Shown: positions 7,953-14,576 of the stretch, one piece after another
Position numbering within the stretch: the stretch's first letter is position 1
Layout: each line of letters opens with the position of its first letter
Source: RGIG2206 sp045648425
GTDB taxonomy: Bacteria > Bacillota > Clostridia > Oscillospirales > Acutalibacteraceae
Reading direction: 5' to 3'
Length of the DNA stretch: 14,834 bases
Assembly: GCA_045648425.1 (NCBI GenBank)
Contig: JAZRNV010000138.1
Coordinates: forward strand, 1 to 14,834
Notes under the pieces: generated by a model
Told to the model about the DNA's origin: nothing
The model's input: the letters and a program-made list of their open reading frames with translations, nothing else
The model's database searches: none
Position numbers and translations under genes: made by a program

Positions 7953-8813
7953 TTATTTGTCTATAAATCCGTCAAGGTCGCTTTGACCGTTGAAGGAGGT
8001 TATTACCATAACATTGCTGCAGCCCTTGATGTCGGCAGCAGGCTTTACCGTGGCATAGACCGACAGCTCGCCGTCGGTTTGCACCACATTTTCTACCGTG
8101 CCCACAACCAACCCTGCAGGAAACACTCCGCCGCCGGAGGTAACAAGATAGTCACCCTTTGTGACGGTTGAGTAGCGGCTGAGCCCATCCATCTTGCACA
8201 GTCCCTTGGCCGCTGTTTTTACATCCCCCGTTATTACACCGCTGTCATCGGTGCGACGGTCATAGGCACCCATCTTAACCGCAGGGTCAAGGATGGTGCT
8301 GACGGTGGCGTATGAGGGGCCAACCTCGGCAACATAGCCAATTATTCCCTCGGCAGTGATAACGGGGTCGTGGACGCTGACTCCGTCAAGAGAGCCCACG
8401 TTAAGGGTGAAGGTGCCAAAGGGGTCTGCAGTGTCACGGGCGATAACTCTGCCCGAGCACATCTCAAAATCCTCGTGCTCTTCCTTAATACCCAAAAAGT
8501 CTTTGTAAAATTGGTTTTGATTAAGTGCCTCTTGCCATTCAAGCTTTTCTTCAGTCAGGTCGCTTATCTGCTCTCGCAGCTCGGCATTTTCTTTTTCAAG
8601 CTCATTATACCTGGTGAAGGTGCCGAAAAAATCACCTACACCCTCGGCAATGCTGCCAAAAAACTCCTGCACGGGAGTTACAACCGACCCTGCAAAAGCC
8701 GATTGAGGCGCAGCTAAATTGCCAATAACGCAAAAAGCAATTATTGCCGCCACCAAAACCGTTGCCACAGCAGAGGTTATTATAAATTTTTTGCTTTTAA
8801 AAAAGCGTCGCAT
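7953..8813 (-). CDS. mreC: Rod shape-determining protein MreC
   Basis: Bitopic membrane protein, 286 aa, that links MreB filaments to periplasmic-face wall enzymes. A basic N-terminus (MRRFFKSKK) leads into one membrane helix (about 10-32). A coiled coil follows at about 68-100 (NELEKENAELREQ and on), then the beta-rich MreC domain. Conserved landmarks are RDTADPFGTFTLNVG (126-140), an ILDPAVKMGAY block (174-184), and GDYLVTSGGGVFPAGLVVG (220-238). The start ATG has AGAGGTGA six bases upstream. The gap to mreB is 19 bp and to mreD 30 bp. Confidence 0.95.
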   Translation of the reverse strand: MRRFFKSKKFIITSAVATVLVAAIIAFCVIGNLAAPQSAFAGSVVTPVQEFFGSIAEGVGDFFGTFTRYNELEKENAELREQISDLTEEKLEWQEALNQNQFYKDFLGIKEEHEDFEMCSGRVIARDTADPFGTFTLNVGSLDGVSVHDPVITAEGIIGYVAEVGPSYATVSTILDPAVKMGAYDRRTDDSGVITGDVKTAAKGLCKMDGLSRYSTVTKGDYLVTSGGGVFPAGLVVGTVENVVQTDGELSVYATVKPAADIKGCSNVMVITSFNGQSDLDGFIDK

Positions 8814-8832
8814 AAAAATTCACCTCTGGGGC

Positions 8833-9843
8833 TTAATATCTGCGTTTTTTGTAATAGGTGTCAAAGCTCATACTGCTTTCAAGACGCTTGGCCGTTCCCT
8901 CTGCAACGCAGTCAAGAGGATTGTCGGCAACGTTAACGGGAATGCCCGTCTCTTCTGTAATAAGGGTGTCGATACCCCTAAGCAACGCACCGCCACCCGT
9001 GAGGGTGATGCCTCTGTCAATAATATCGGCAGCCAGCTCGGGAGGAGTTTTTTCAAGGGTAAGGCGAATAGCATCAATAATCTTATGCAAGGATTCGCTC
9101 ATTGCATCCCTCACCTCTTCGGCAGTTACGGTAACGTTTTTGGGCAGACCGTCGATAAGGTTGCGTCCTTTTATCTCCATACTGCATTCATCCGGATAGG
9201 GATAGGCCGAGCCGATAGCTATTTTAATTTCTTCGGCGGTACGCTCACCGATAAGCAGGTTGTGTTTGCGGCGGATATAGTTGATTATGGACTCGTCAAG
9301 GTCATCTCCTGCGGTGCGCACCGACTGAGAGGTAACAATATCGCCCAAAGCAATTATAGCCACCTCGCTGGTGCCGCCACCGATATCAACAACCATACTG
9401 CCTGAGGCGTCCCCCACGGGAAGACCTGCACCCAAGGCGGCTGCCATGGGCTCTTCAATCAAATCAACCTCTGAGGCGCCTGCGTGACGGGCTGCATCAT
9501 AAACGGCACGGGCCTCAACCTCGGTAACGCCCGAGGGTACGCATATTACAACCCTTGCCTTGGATACAAAGCTGCCTTTAAGGGCCTCGCGGATAAAGCG
9601 CTTAAGCATGGTAGCTGTAACCTCAAAGTTGGCGATAACGCCATCCTTAAGAGGGCGCACGGCCACAATGGAGCCGGGAGTGCGGCCAATCATCTCTTTG
9701 GCGGCGGTGCCTACCGAGCGCACCGACTTGTTGCGCACGTCAACAGCAACCACAGAGGGCTCACGCATAATTACTCCCTTACCCTTTACGCAAAGCAGGG
9801 TGTTGGCTGTTCCTAAATCAATTCCTATATCACGGCTGAACAT
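8833..9843 (-). CDS. mreB: Rod shape-determining protein MreB (bacterial actin)
   Basis: Actin-fold ATPase that forms membrane-attached filaments directing side-wall synthesis; 336 aa, the standard length. Phosphate-1 loop DLGTANT (9-15), phosphate-2 loop DIGGGTSE (153-160), adenosine motif TGGGALLRG (282-290), and the GDDLDE segment (179-184) are all intact. EEPMAAALGAG (130-140) is also typical. The ATG at 9843 has AAGGA about ten bases upstream. The 33-bp gap after maf shows no promoter I can recognise, so it is probably read from the zapA operon. Confidence 0.97.
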   Translation of the reverse strand: MFSRDIGIDLGTANTLLCVKGKGVIMREPSVVAVDVRNKSVRSVGTAAKEMIGRTPGSIVAVRPLKDGVIANFEVTATMLKRFIREALKGSFVSKARVVICVPSGVTEVEARAVYDAARHAGASEVDLIEEPMAAALGAGLPVGDASGSMVVDIGGGTSEVAIIALGDIVTSQSVRTAGDDLDESIINYIRRKHNLLIGERTAEEIKIAIGSAYPYPDECSMEIKGRNLIDGLPKNVTVTAEEVRDAMSESLHKIIDAIRLTLEKTPPELAADIIDRGITLTGGGALLRGIDTLITEETGIPVNVADNPLDCVAEGTAKRLESSMSFDTYYKKRRY

Positions 9844-9876
9844 ATATCTTCATTCCTTAAAATAAATTTCGTTTTA

Positions 9877-10437
9877 TTATTGCCTTTCGATGCCAAATTG
9901 CTTAAGCAAAAGATAAACCTCGGCAGCAGGAAGACCCATCACGTTGAAAAAGTGACCATTTATCCCTTCCACCAGTCTAGCACCCTTGCCCTGTATGCCG
10001 TAGGCGCCTGCCTTGTCCATCGGTTCATTTGTGGCGATGTAGTCGGCAATCTCTTGGTCGGTCAGCTCTCTGAACGTGACCTTGGCCTCAACCGCTTTGG
10101 TTATGCATTTATCCCCCTGCACCACCGATATGCCCGTAAACACGCTGTGAGTTTTTCCCGACAGAGTGCGAAGCATCACGGCTGCATCCTCTTGGGATTT
10201 CGGCTTGCCCAGCACCTTGCCCTCAAGGGTAACAAGGGTATCGGAGCCAAGCACCGCGCGTTGGGGATAAAGCTTTGCCACCGCCTGCGCTTTTCGGCGG
10301 GCAAGCTCGGCCACCGCAGCTTCGGCAGGCAATCCGTCAGTGTTTTCGTCGCAGCTGGCAGGTATAATCTCAAACTCATACCCCAGCATAGATAAAATCT
10401 CTGCCCTTCTTGGTGAGGCAGAAGCCAAAATCAACAT
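9877..10437 (-). CDS. maf: Maf-family nucleoside triphosphate pyrophosphatase (probably dTTP/UTP type)
   Basis: House-cleaning enzyme that hydrolyses non-canonical nucleotides and dTTP/UTP to monophosphates; 186 aa. The N-terminal SASPRR (5-10) binds phosphate, with E13 just after it. ARRKA (46-50) carries the conserved Lys, GSDTLV (64-69) the catalytic Asp66, and GKPKSQEDA (77-85) and the YGIQGKGARLVEGINGHFFN block (146-165) follow. The QG and GINGHF features fit the dTTP/UTP branch better than the 7-methyl-GTP branch, by recall. ATG 10437 has GGAAAGG at about nine bases; the frame is open further upstream but runs into the previous gene. maf is often next to radC and mreB; radC is absent here. 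Confidence 0.93.
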   Translation of the reverse strand: MLILASASPRRAEILSMLGYEFEIIPASCDENTDGLPAEAAVAELARRKAQAVAKLYPQRAVLGSDTLVTLEGKVLGKPKSQEDAAVMLRTLSGKTHSVFTGISVVQGDKCITKAVEAKVTFRELTDQEIADYIATNEPMDKAGAYGIQGKGARLVEGINGHFFNVMGLPAAEVYLLLKQFGIERQ

Positions 10438-10454
10438 CGTTATCGGCCTTTCCG

Positions 10455-12455
10455 CTATACACCGCGGTAATAAAGGCCGCGGGTAAAGTCCCCATCGGGA
10501 GCAACGCCCTGTGCATAGCAATCAATTATTTCTTGGCACCTTTCGGTGCTTTCATCGGTAAAATAAAGGGTTAAAAAATCAAAGTCGGTCAGCTTGTCTC
10601 TTTCAAAGCTGAGCATAAGGGGCTTTGTGTTTAAAAGCTCGCTGTAGCCCCTTTCGCACATTACGGGAAAGGTTATCCCCTTGCGGTCGGTCATACTTTT
10701 TGAGCAGGTCGAGCAGCTCTTTTTGCCCCCCATAATACAGTTGCGCGTTATCATAAGAGGCAGGCGGCCGTAGGCGATAACGCCACCCTTGCCCACCGAT
10801 GCCGCCTGACGCAGCGTCAGCTCAAAAGAAAGGGTTACGCTGTTGCAGTCAAGCCATCGGGCCGAATGGCCATTATAGATATTCATACCAAAGCCCAAAT
10901 CAACCTCAAGCTTTGCCTGCCGCGCAAGGGTAACTGCGGCAAGATTGTGGCAAAGAGCGTATTTGGCACCCTGCTCTTTAGCGATTTTAAGCTGTTTTTT
11001 TACATATTCTTCACCGCAGAAAAGGGCGCGGGGAATTTCTACGCCCACGTTGGGGTGAGAAGGCAAATCGCACCCTAAAGGCAGATAAACGCGGTGGGCC
11101 TTGGATATATTTTTCGGCATACCGCTTTGCCTTGACAGCCGCACAAAAATTTTCGGCTCGCCCTTTGACTCGCGACCTGCAAAGCTTTCAAGGCGGGGCT
11201 TTTTAAAGGGAACGGGCTCCCCTCTTCGCAGCAAATCCAGCTGACCGCAGCAGTCTCGCCGCAGAGCATTGACCGATGCGGCCGACAGAGTGAGGGCCTG
11301 AGAATTATCAAAGTCAAATTTATCAAGATAATAGGGCGTACCCCCCAGCTTGGAGCACATTGAATATGCCCGTTGCGCATCAAGAGGGCTCTTGATGGCA
11401 ACCTCAGCTGCGTCACGGGCGGTAACAGTATGCCTTCCGTCGCTCAAGGTGAGAGCAGCCCATCCATCCTCAAGGGTCAGGCGGCCCTCAAGAGCCACCT
11501 TTTGCCGCTCGTTGCGGTAAAGCTGATGAATTTCCCCAAAGGTTGCGTCGCTTTCTGCCTTGGCATCGGCTGTGCGGCGCCCAAACATATTGGTGCCCAA
11601 TCGGTCTGCATAGTATCCGTCAGTGTGACCCGAGCGGCTGAAAACCGAGCCCAAAAGCTCTTTAAGGCGAGGTGACACCTCTTGCCCATCAACAGCGGTG
11701 CGAAAGGCACTGACTGCCGCGGCAACATATTCGGGGCGCTTCATCCGCCCCTCGATTTTTAGTGAACTGACCCCATCCGACATAAGCTGAGGCAGGTGAT
11801 GGAGCAGAGATAAATCTTTAAGGGATAAGGGATAACTGCCGTCGGCATACTCCATTCGGCAGGGCTGAGCGCACATGCCTCGGTTGCCACTGCGCTGACC
11901 GATGACACCGCTCATATAGCATTGACCCGAAAGGCACATACACAGAGCGCCGTGCACAAAAACCTCGGTTTCAATGCCCAGCTCAGCGGCCTTTTGAGTA
12001 ATTTCGCCAATCTCTTTTGCCGACAGCTCACGAGCAAGCACGACGCGGCGGATGCCCAGCTCCTTAAGCAAGGGCAAAGCAGAGGGAGAATGCACCGACA
12101 TCTGCGTAGAAGCGTGCAAACGCATTTTGGGAGCGGCCTCGGCAATAAGTCGGCAAAGACCTATATCCTGCACAATAACGGCATCTACACCTGCACGGCA
12201 GGCCTCGCCCAGTTGATCAAGGCAATCGGATATTTCGCCGTCGCTCACAAGGGTGTTAAGGGTGAGATATACCTTTACACCCCGTTGATGGCAATAGGCC
12301 ACCGCCTCGCAAAGCTCACCCTCGCCGCCAAAGTTGGCGGCCGACTGCCTGGCGTTGAATTTGCCTGCCCCGAGATAGACGGCGTCTGCACCGCACCTGA
12401 CGGCGGCAACAAGGGCGTCATAGGAACCGGCAGGGGCTAAAACCTCCGGCTTCAT
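10455..12455 (-). CDS. U32-family protein with DUF3656-like region, RlhA-like (probable RNA hydroxylation)
   Basis: 666 aa, close to E. coli RlhA, which hydroxylates a 23S rRNA cytidine; relatives (TrhP) act on tRNA U34. The annotation peptidase U32 is historical. The N-terminal barrel starts MKPEVLAPAGSYDALVAAVR, with GADAVYLG next. The core signature HGALCMCLSGQCYMSG (168-183) and GNRGMCAQPCR (190-200) supply C172, C179, C195 and C199, matching cysteines that bind a 4Fe-4S cluster in characterised relatives. KIEGRMKRPEYV (233-244) closes the domain. A central DUF3656-like part (about 290-420) and a second U32-like half with its own cysteine set (NCIMGG, then CSTC and VMCE) follow. The ATG overlaps the zapA stop as ATGA, indicating coupling. 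The exact RNA target is not decided by sequence. Confidence 0.88.
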   Translation of the reverse strand: MKPEVLAPAGSYDALVAAVRCGADAVYLGAGKFNARQSAANFGGEGELCEAVAYCHQRGVKVYLTLNTLVSDGEISDCLDQLGEACRAGVDAVIVQDIGLCRLIAEAAPKMRLHASTQMSVHSPSALPLLKELGIRRVVLARELSAKEIGEITQKAAELGIETEVFVHGALCMCLSGQCYMSGVIGQRSGNRGMCAQPCRMEYADGSYPLSLKDLSLLHHLPQLMSDGVSSLKIEGRMKRPEYVAAAVSAFRTAVDGQEVSPRLKELLGSVFSRSGHTDGYYADRLGTNMFGRRTADAKAESDATFGEIHQLYRNERQKVALEGRLTLEDGWAALTLSDGRHTVTARDAAEVAIKSPLDAQRAYSMCSKLGGTPYYLDKFDFDNSQALTLSAASVNALRRDCCGQLDLLRRGEPVPFKKPRLESFAGRESKGEPKIFVRLSRQSGMPKNISKAHRVYLPLGCDLPSHPNVGVEIPRALFCGEEYVKKQLKIAKEQGAKYALCHNLAAVTLARQAKLEVDLGFGMNIYNGHSARWLDCNSVTLSFELTLRQAASVGKGGVIAYGRLPLMITRNCIMGGKKSCSTCSKSMTDRKGITFPVMCERGYSELLNTKPLMLSFERDKLTDFDFLTLYFTDESTERCQEIIDCYAQGVAPDGDFTRGLYYRGV

Positions 12456-12799
12456 CTGCCCGACAGTTTATCGCGCAAACGCATATTTTCACGGTTAAGG
12501 CGCTCAATCTCACGGCGTGCTTCATCTGATTCCAAAGATGAGCAGGCCGACTCCTCGGTTACACGCTTGAGGTTGCGCTTTGCTTCGGCAAGCTCGCTTT
12601 CAAGCTTTTTGTTTTCATCGCAAAACTGCAGGGCGCACATAACTGCCGCCATAGTGGTTGAAAGGAAAGGGTTGTCCTTTGAAAGGGAGTTCATTCGCAC
12701 ATCAACCTTGTCGGCAATTTCTCGCATATAGCTCTCTGACTCGTCGGTGTTGACATAGTATTCGATGCCTGCAACGGTAAGACGGATTTTTTTAGACAT
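12452..12799 (-). CDS. zapA: Cell division protein ZapA
   Basis: Small FtsZ-ring-associated protein that bundles FtsZ filaments; 115 aa. The N-terminal globular part (about 1-45) reads MSKKIRLTVAGIEYYVNTDE and contains the family pattern of a short beta hairpin followed by SYMREIADKVD. A long helix from about 50 to the end (KKLESELAEAKRNLKRV, then IERLNRENMRLRDKL) gives the dimer/tetramer coiled coil. I start at ATG 12799, which has GGAGGTG eight bases upstream; the frame stays open upstream to 12898, but that part is a hydrophobic non-coding-looking stretch over the promoter region. First gene of the minus-strand zapA-to-mrdA run. Confidence 0.93.
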   Translation of the reverse strand: MSKKIRLTVAGIEYYVNTDESESYMREIADKVDVRMNSLSKDNPFLSTTMAAVMCALQFCDENKKLESELAEAKRNLKRVTEESACSSLESDEARREIERLNRENMRLRDKLSGR

Positions 12800-12825
12800 A
12801 ATCTGCACCTCCGCAAAATTTATAT

Positions 12826-12860
12826 ACAGTATTATAATACTACAAAAAGAGTATAAAATA
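12826..12860 (-). promoter_or_regulatory. Possible zapA operon promoter at a 14-bp palindrome
   Basis: The minus strand has TATAAT at 12836-12831, giving a start near 12825 and a short leader to the zapA ribosome site. The -10 box sits inside a perfect 14-bp palindrome, AGTATTATAATACT (12828-12841). No good -35 hexamer lies at 16-18 bases; the region is simply AT-rich. The palindrome could be an operator or chance in AT-rich DNA. Confidence 0.4.
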
Positions 12861-12920
12861 AAGAGTTTTTTACAAGTTTTTGAAGTTTTTTGCAACAAAC
12901 CAAGGCATATAAAGAAGAAT

Positions 12921-12941
12921 CAGCCCTAAAGGGCTGTTTTT
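12921..12941 (+). terminator. Hairpin with T-tract, plus polarity, no gene ahead of it
   Basis: CAGCCC (12921-12926), loop TAAA, GGGCTG (12931-12936), then TTTTT. It has intrinsic-terminator form for plus-strand transcripts, yet no plus-strand gene precedes it. It would stop antisense transcription coming out of the zapA region, or may be a relic. Confidence 0.5.
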
Positions 12942-12961
12942 CAAAGGATAATTTTCACATC

Positions 12962-12982
12962 TGACCTCAACATGACCTCAAC
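12962..12982 (+). repeat. Tandem direct repeat of 10 bp with 11-bp period
   Basis: TGACCTCAAC occurs twice, exactly, separated by one A, so the copies are one DNA helical turn apart. This spacing suits a pair of binding half-sites on one face, but nothing else supports an operator. Confidence 0.6.
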
Positions 12983-13048
12983 AAAAAATGTAATCATCCT
13001 TTTGAAAAAGATGATTTGTAAAAAGTTTTAAAAAAACCAACTTTACTA

Positions 13049-13077
13049 TTGATTTTTGAAAAGTGTTGTGTTATAAT
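13049..13077 (+). promoter_or_regulatory. Promoter of tRNA-Pro
   Basis: TTGATT at 13049-13054, a 17-base spacer, and TATAAT at 13072-13077, with TG one base before the -10 box (extended -10). Transcription should start near 13084, leaving a leader of about 27 bases before the tRNA. Confidence 0.85.
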
Positions 13078-13083
13078 CTTTGA

Positions 13084-13102
13084 GCGGTCAAAATCCGACC
13101 GC
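13084..13102 (+). other. Perfect hairpin in the tRNA-Pro 5' leader
   Basis: GCGGTC (13084-13089) and GACCGC (13097-13102) pair exactly across a 7-base loop. It lies between the expected transcription start and the mature tRNA 5' end, so it would form in the precursor and be removed by RNase P. Confidence 0.6.
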
Positions 13103-13110
13103 ATAAAAAT

Positions 13111-13186
13111 CCGGGTGTGGCGCAGTTGGTAGCGCGCTTGACTGGGGGTCAAGAGGCCGCAGGGTCAAGTCCTGTCACTCGGACCA
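13111..13186 (+). tRNA. tRNA-Pro, anticodon GGG
   Basis: A 76-base cloverleaf with encoded CCA. Acceptor CCGGGTG (13111-13117) pairs with CACTCGG (13176-13182) with one G-U; the discriminator is A13183. D arm GCGC/GCGC has loop AGTTGGTA. Anticodon stem CTTGA/TCAAG has loop CTGGGGG, so the anticodon is GGG at 13144-13146, reading CCC/CCT. Variable loop AGGCC. The T stem is GCAGG/CCTGT. The T loop is GTCAAGT, so position 54 is G (13164) instead of the near-universal T; T55, C56, A57 and A58 are normal. It is the only plus-strand gene in the window, with its own promoter and terminator. The odd T loop could lower stability or mean decay. Confidence 0.93.
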
Positions 13187-13229
13187 GAAAAGAACCCACA
13201 TTTGTCTACGACAAGTGTGGGTTCTTTTC
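13187..13229 (+). terminator. tRNA-Pro terminator, 20-bp hairpin
   Basis: Arms 13187-13206 and 13210-13229 pair over 20 bp with a single G-U and a TAC loop. The 5' arm starts GAAAAGAACCC and the 3' arm ends GGGTTCTTTTC, so the T-rich tail is partly inside the stem. It begins at the base after the tRNA CCA. It would work from either side. Confidence 0.85.
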
Positions 13230-13404
13230 AATGAAATAAATTCCTTGCGGAATTTGTGAAATAACGCTTCGCGTTATGAAATAGCTGTCGCTATGAAATA
13301 CGCTGCGGCGTATGAGGGATTTATTTTATTTCACATTTTGCCGTCAAGGCAAAATATTTCATAATCCAAAGGATTATTTCATATTGCGTAGCAATATTTC
13401 ATTA
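13230..13404. repeat. Array of seven unrelated small palindromes joined by a conserved 9-bp linker that inverts half way
   Basis: Seven short perfect hairpins lie in series: 13238-13255, 13261-13277, 13281-13294, 13298-13313, 13335-13355, 13361-13377 and 13381-13397. Stems are 5-8 bp, loops 3-5 bases. The stem sequences all differ, yet each is perfectly complementary to itself. The linkers are conserved: TATGAAATA (exact twice, plus AATGAAATA and TGTGAAATA) in the first half, and its exact reverse complement TATTTCATA (exact twice, plus TATTTCACA and TATTTCATT) in the second half. The turn-over is at about 13314-13330. TGAAATAAAT near 13232 can also pair with ATTTATTTTATTTCA near 13319-13333, closing the first half as one branched structure. 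No open frame or recognisable transposase is present. Function unknown; it is not a CRISPR, since neither repeats nor spacers have constant form. Confidence 0.85.
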
Positions 13405-13429
13405 AATATGTTATAATCTAACCAATAAA

Positions 13430-13470
13430 CTTGAATATGTCAAGCAGTTAAAATCCTGTTATTCTAATCA
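13430..13470 (+). pseudogene. Possible decayed tRNA-Pro 3' half
   Basis: 13430-13444 reads CTTGA, ATATG, TCAAG, the same 5-bp anticodon stem as the tRNA-Pro at 13111 but with a shortened loop. It runs straight into 13444-13470, which by hand matches about 21 of 28 positions of a canonical bacterial tRNA-Pro T arm and acceptor end (GCAG, then AAATCCTGT, ending in CA), with one gap and mostly C-to-T or G-to-A changes. The D arm and 5' acceptor strand are missing. The decamer GTTATAATCT just upstream (13410-13419) also occurs at the real tRNA promoter. Chance similarity in AT-rich DNA is not excluded. Confidence 0.35.
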
Positions 13471-13550
13471 TATGACATTACCTCAAAATATGTAGGGGTT
13501 CGAACATATAGGTCAAATTTTCAAAAAGATTCGAATTTGTGTTTCCTTTC
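13471..13550. other. Gene-free AT-rich spacer before the metA terminator
   Basis: No gene seen. ATATGT/ACATAT (13488-13493 and 13504-13509) can form a weak 6-bp hairpin, and TTCGAA occurs twice (13499-13504 and 13530-13535). Nothing assigns a function. Confidence 0.5.
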
Positions 13551-13551
13551 C

Positions 13552-13593
13552 AAAAATAAACGACAAGGCTTAAAAGCCTTGTCGTTTATTTTT
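13552..13593 (-). terminator. metA intrinsic terminator
   Basis: ACGACAAGGCTT/AAGCCTTGTCGT forms the core of a stem of about 17-20 bp with A-rich and T-rich ends; the minus strand ends GTCGTTTATTTTTGG. The metA stop codon (13588-13586) lies inside the base of the stem. The symmetric A/T flanks would let it act in both directions. Confidence 0.9.
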
Positions 13594-14506
13594 TAATCTT
13601 TTCAATATCATAAGGTGTTGTTTGGTAAACAAAGTAGTTAAGCCAGTTAGAATAAAGCAAATTCGCATGGGAACGCCAAGAAACCACAGGCTTCTTCTTT
13701 ATATCATCATTTGGAAAATAATTTTTAGGAATTTCTATCGGCTTGTTTTCACCTAAATCACGGAAATATTCTTGTGCCAGTGTATCAGCATCATACTCCG
13801 AATGGCCTGTTATGAATATTTGTTTGCCCATCTTGGTTGAAACGGCATAAACTCCCGCCTCTTTAGATGTTGATAAAATTTTGAGCTCCTTAACCGCCTT
13901 TATATCCTCTTCCTTTATCGTTGTATGCCTTGAATGAGGAACCATAAATCTATCATCAAAGCCTCTGAAAAGGATGGATTTTTTATAATCAACCTTATGC
14001 TCAAAAACGCCGAAAAGCTTTTTATCAAGCGGATATTTCTTTATTCCGTAATGATAATAAAGCGCTGCCTGAGCACCCCAGCAGATATGGAAGGTTGAAT
14101 GAACATGGGTCTTAGTCCATTCCATTATCTCGCAAAGCTCATTCCAATATGAAACCTCTTCAAACTCCATATTCTCAACAGGAGCTCCTGTTATAATCAT
14201 TCCGTCAAAGGTTTTATCCTTTATATCATCAAAGGTTTTATAGAATGTGAAAAGATGCTCAGCCGAGGTGTGTTTCGATTTATGGCTCTTAGTGTGAATA
14301 AGCTCCAAATCAACCTGCAATGGTGAGTTGCCTAATAAACGGGATAACTGGGTTTCAGTTTCTATCTTCTTAGGCATTAAATTAAGAAGCAATATCTTTA
14401 AAGGACGGATGTCCTGAGTTATTGCTCTGGTTTCGGTCATAACAAATATATTTTCATCATTTAAGGTTTTAACCGCAGGTAAATCATTTGGAATTTTAAT
14501 CGGCAT
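13586..14506 (-). CDS. metAA: Homoserine O-acetyltransferase of the MetA family
   Basis: Activates homoserine at the first step of methionine synthesis; 306 aa, the standard MetA length. Cys142 in HICWG is the nucleophile, and His235 and Glu237 in TGHSEYD complete the active site. TGAPVE places Glu at 111, the residue that in Bacillus MetA selects acetyl-CoA, whereas succinyl-type enzymes carry Gly there, so acetyl is predicted. ATG 14506 has AGAGGTGA six bases upstream; the frame is open for 17 more codons but these overlap the terminator spacer. metY lies just upstream and uses O-acetylhomoserine, in agreement. The gene is Lys-rich and AT-rich (about 38 % GC in hand-counted lines) against 50-60 % in the minus-strand block to the left, which may mean separate ancestry. 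Confidence 0.93.
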   Translation of the reverse strand: MPIKIPNDLPAVKTLNDENIFVMTETRAITQDIRPLKILLLNLMPKKIETETQLSRLLGNSPLQVDLELIHTKSHKSKHTSAEHLFTFYKTFDDIKDKTFDGMIITGAPVENMEFEEVSYWNELCEIMEWTKTHVHSTFHICWGAQAALYYHYGIKKYPLDKKLFGVFEHKVDYKKSILFRGFDDRFMVPHSRHTTIKEEDIKAVKELKILSTSKEAGVYAVSTKMGKQIFITGHSEYDADTLAQEYFRDLGENKPIEIPKNYFPNDDIKKKPVVSWRSHANLLYSNWLNYFVYQTTPYDIEKIKK

Positions 14507-14546
14507 ATCTTTCACCTCTTTTTCAATTACTAGTATAGAATAACAT

Positions 14547-14576
14547 AAAAACCCCACTTATGCAAGTGGGGTTTTT
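14547..14576 (-). terminator. Terminator between metY and metA
   Basis: AAAAACCCCACTT (14547-14559) and AAGTGGGGTTTTT (14564-14576) pair exactly over 13 bp with a 4-base loop. The minus strand ends GGGGTTTTTATG. It starts right after the metY stop. Beyond it only about 40 bp remain before the metA ribosome site. A TATACT at 14537-14532 could be a -10 box but has no convincing -35, so metA may depend on read-through. Confidence 0.85.

Larger units (their letters stand above)
12842..13040 (+). other. Gene-free stretch between zapA and tRNA-Pro
   Basis: No credible gene. It holds a plus-polarity hairpin with a T-tract (12921-12941), two adjacent copies of TGACCTCAAC (12962-12971 and 12973-12982), and a hairpin AATCATC/GATGATT (12992-13016) that on the minus strand is followed by a T-rich run. 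The rest is AT-rich and featureless to my eye. Confidence 0.6.

Noticed and set aside
10438..10521. N-terminal extension of Maf by 28 residues
   Set aside because: It overlaps the end of the U32 gene, is unlike the family, and the internal ATG at 10437 has a ribosome site directly before the SASPRR motif.
13230..13404. CRISPR array
   Set aside because: The conserved part is only 9 bp, it inverts half way, and the intervening segments are palindromes rather than spacers. No cas genes are present.
13491..13507. GGGGTTCGAAC resembling a tRNA T arm
   Set aside because: There is no complementary CCCC arm, acceptor or anticodon stem around it.
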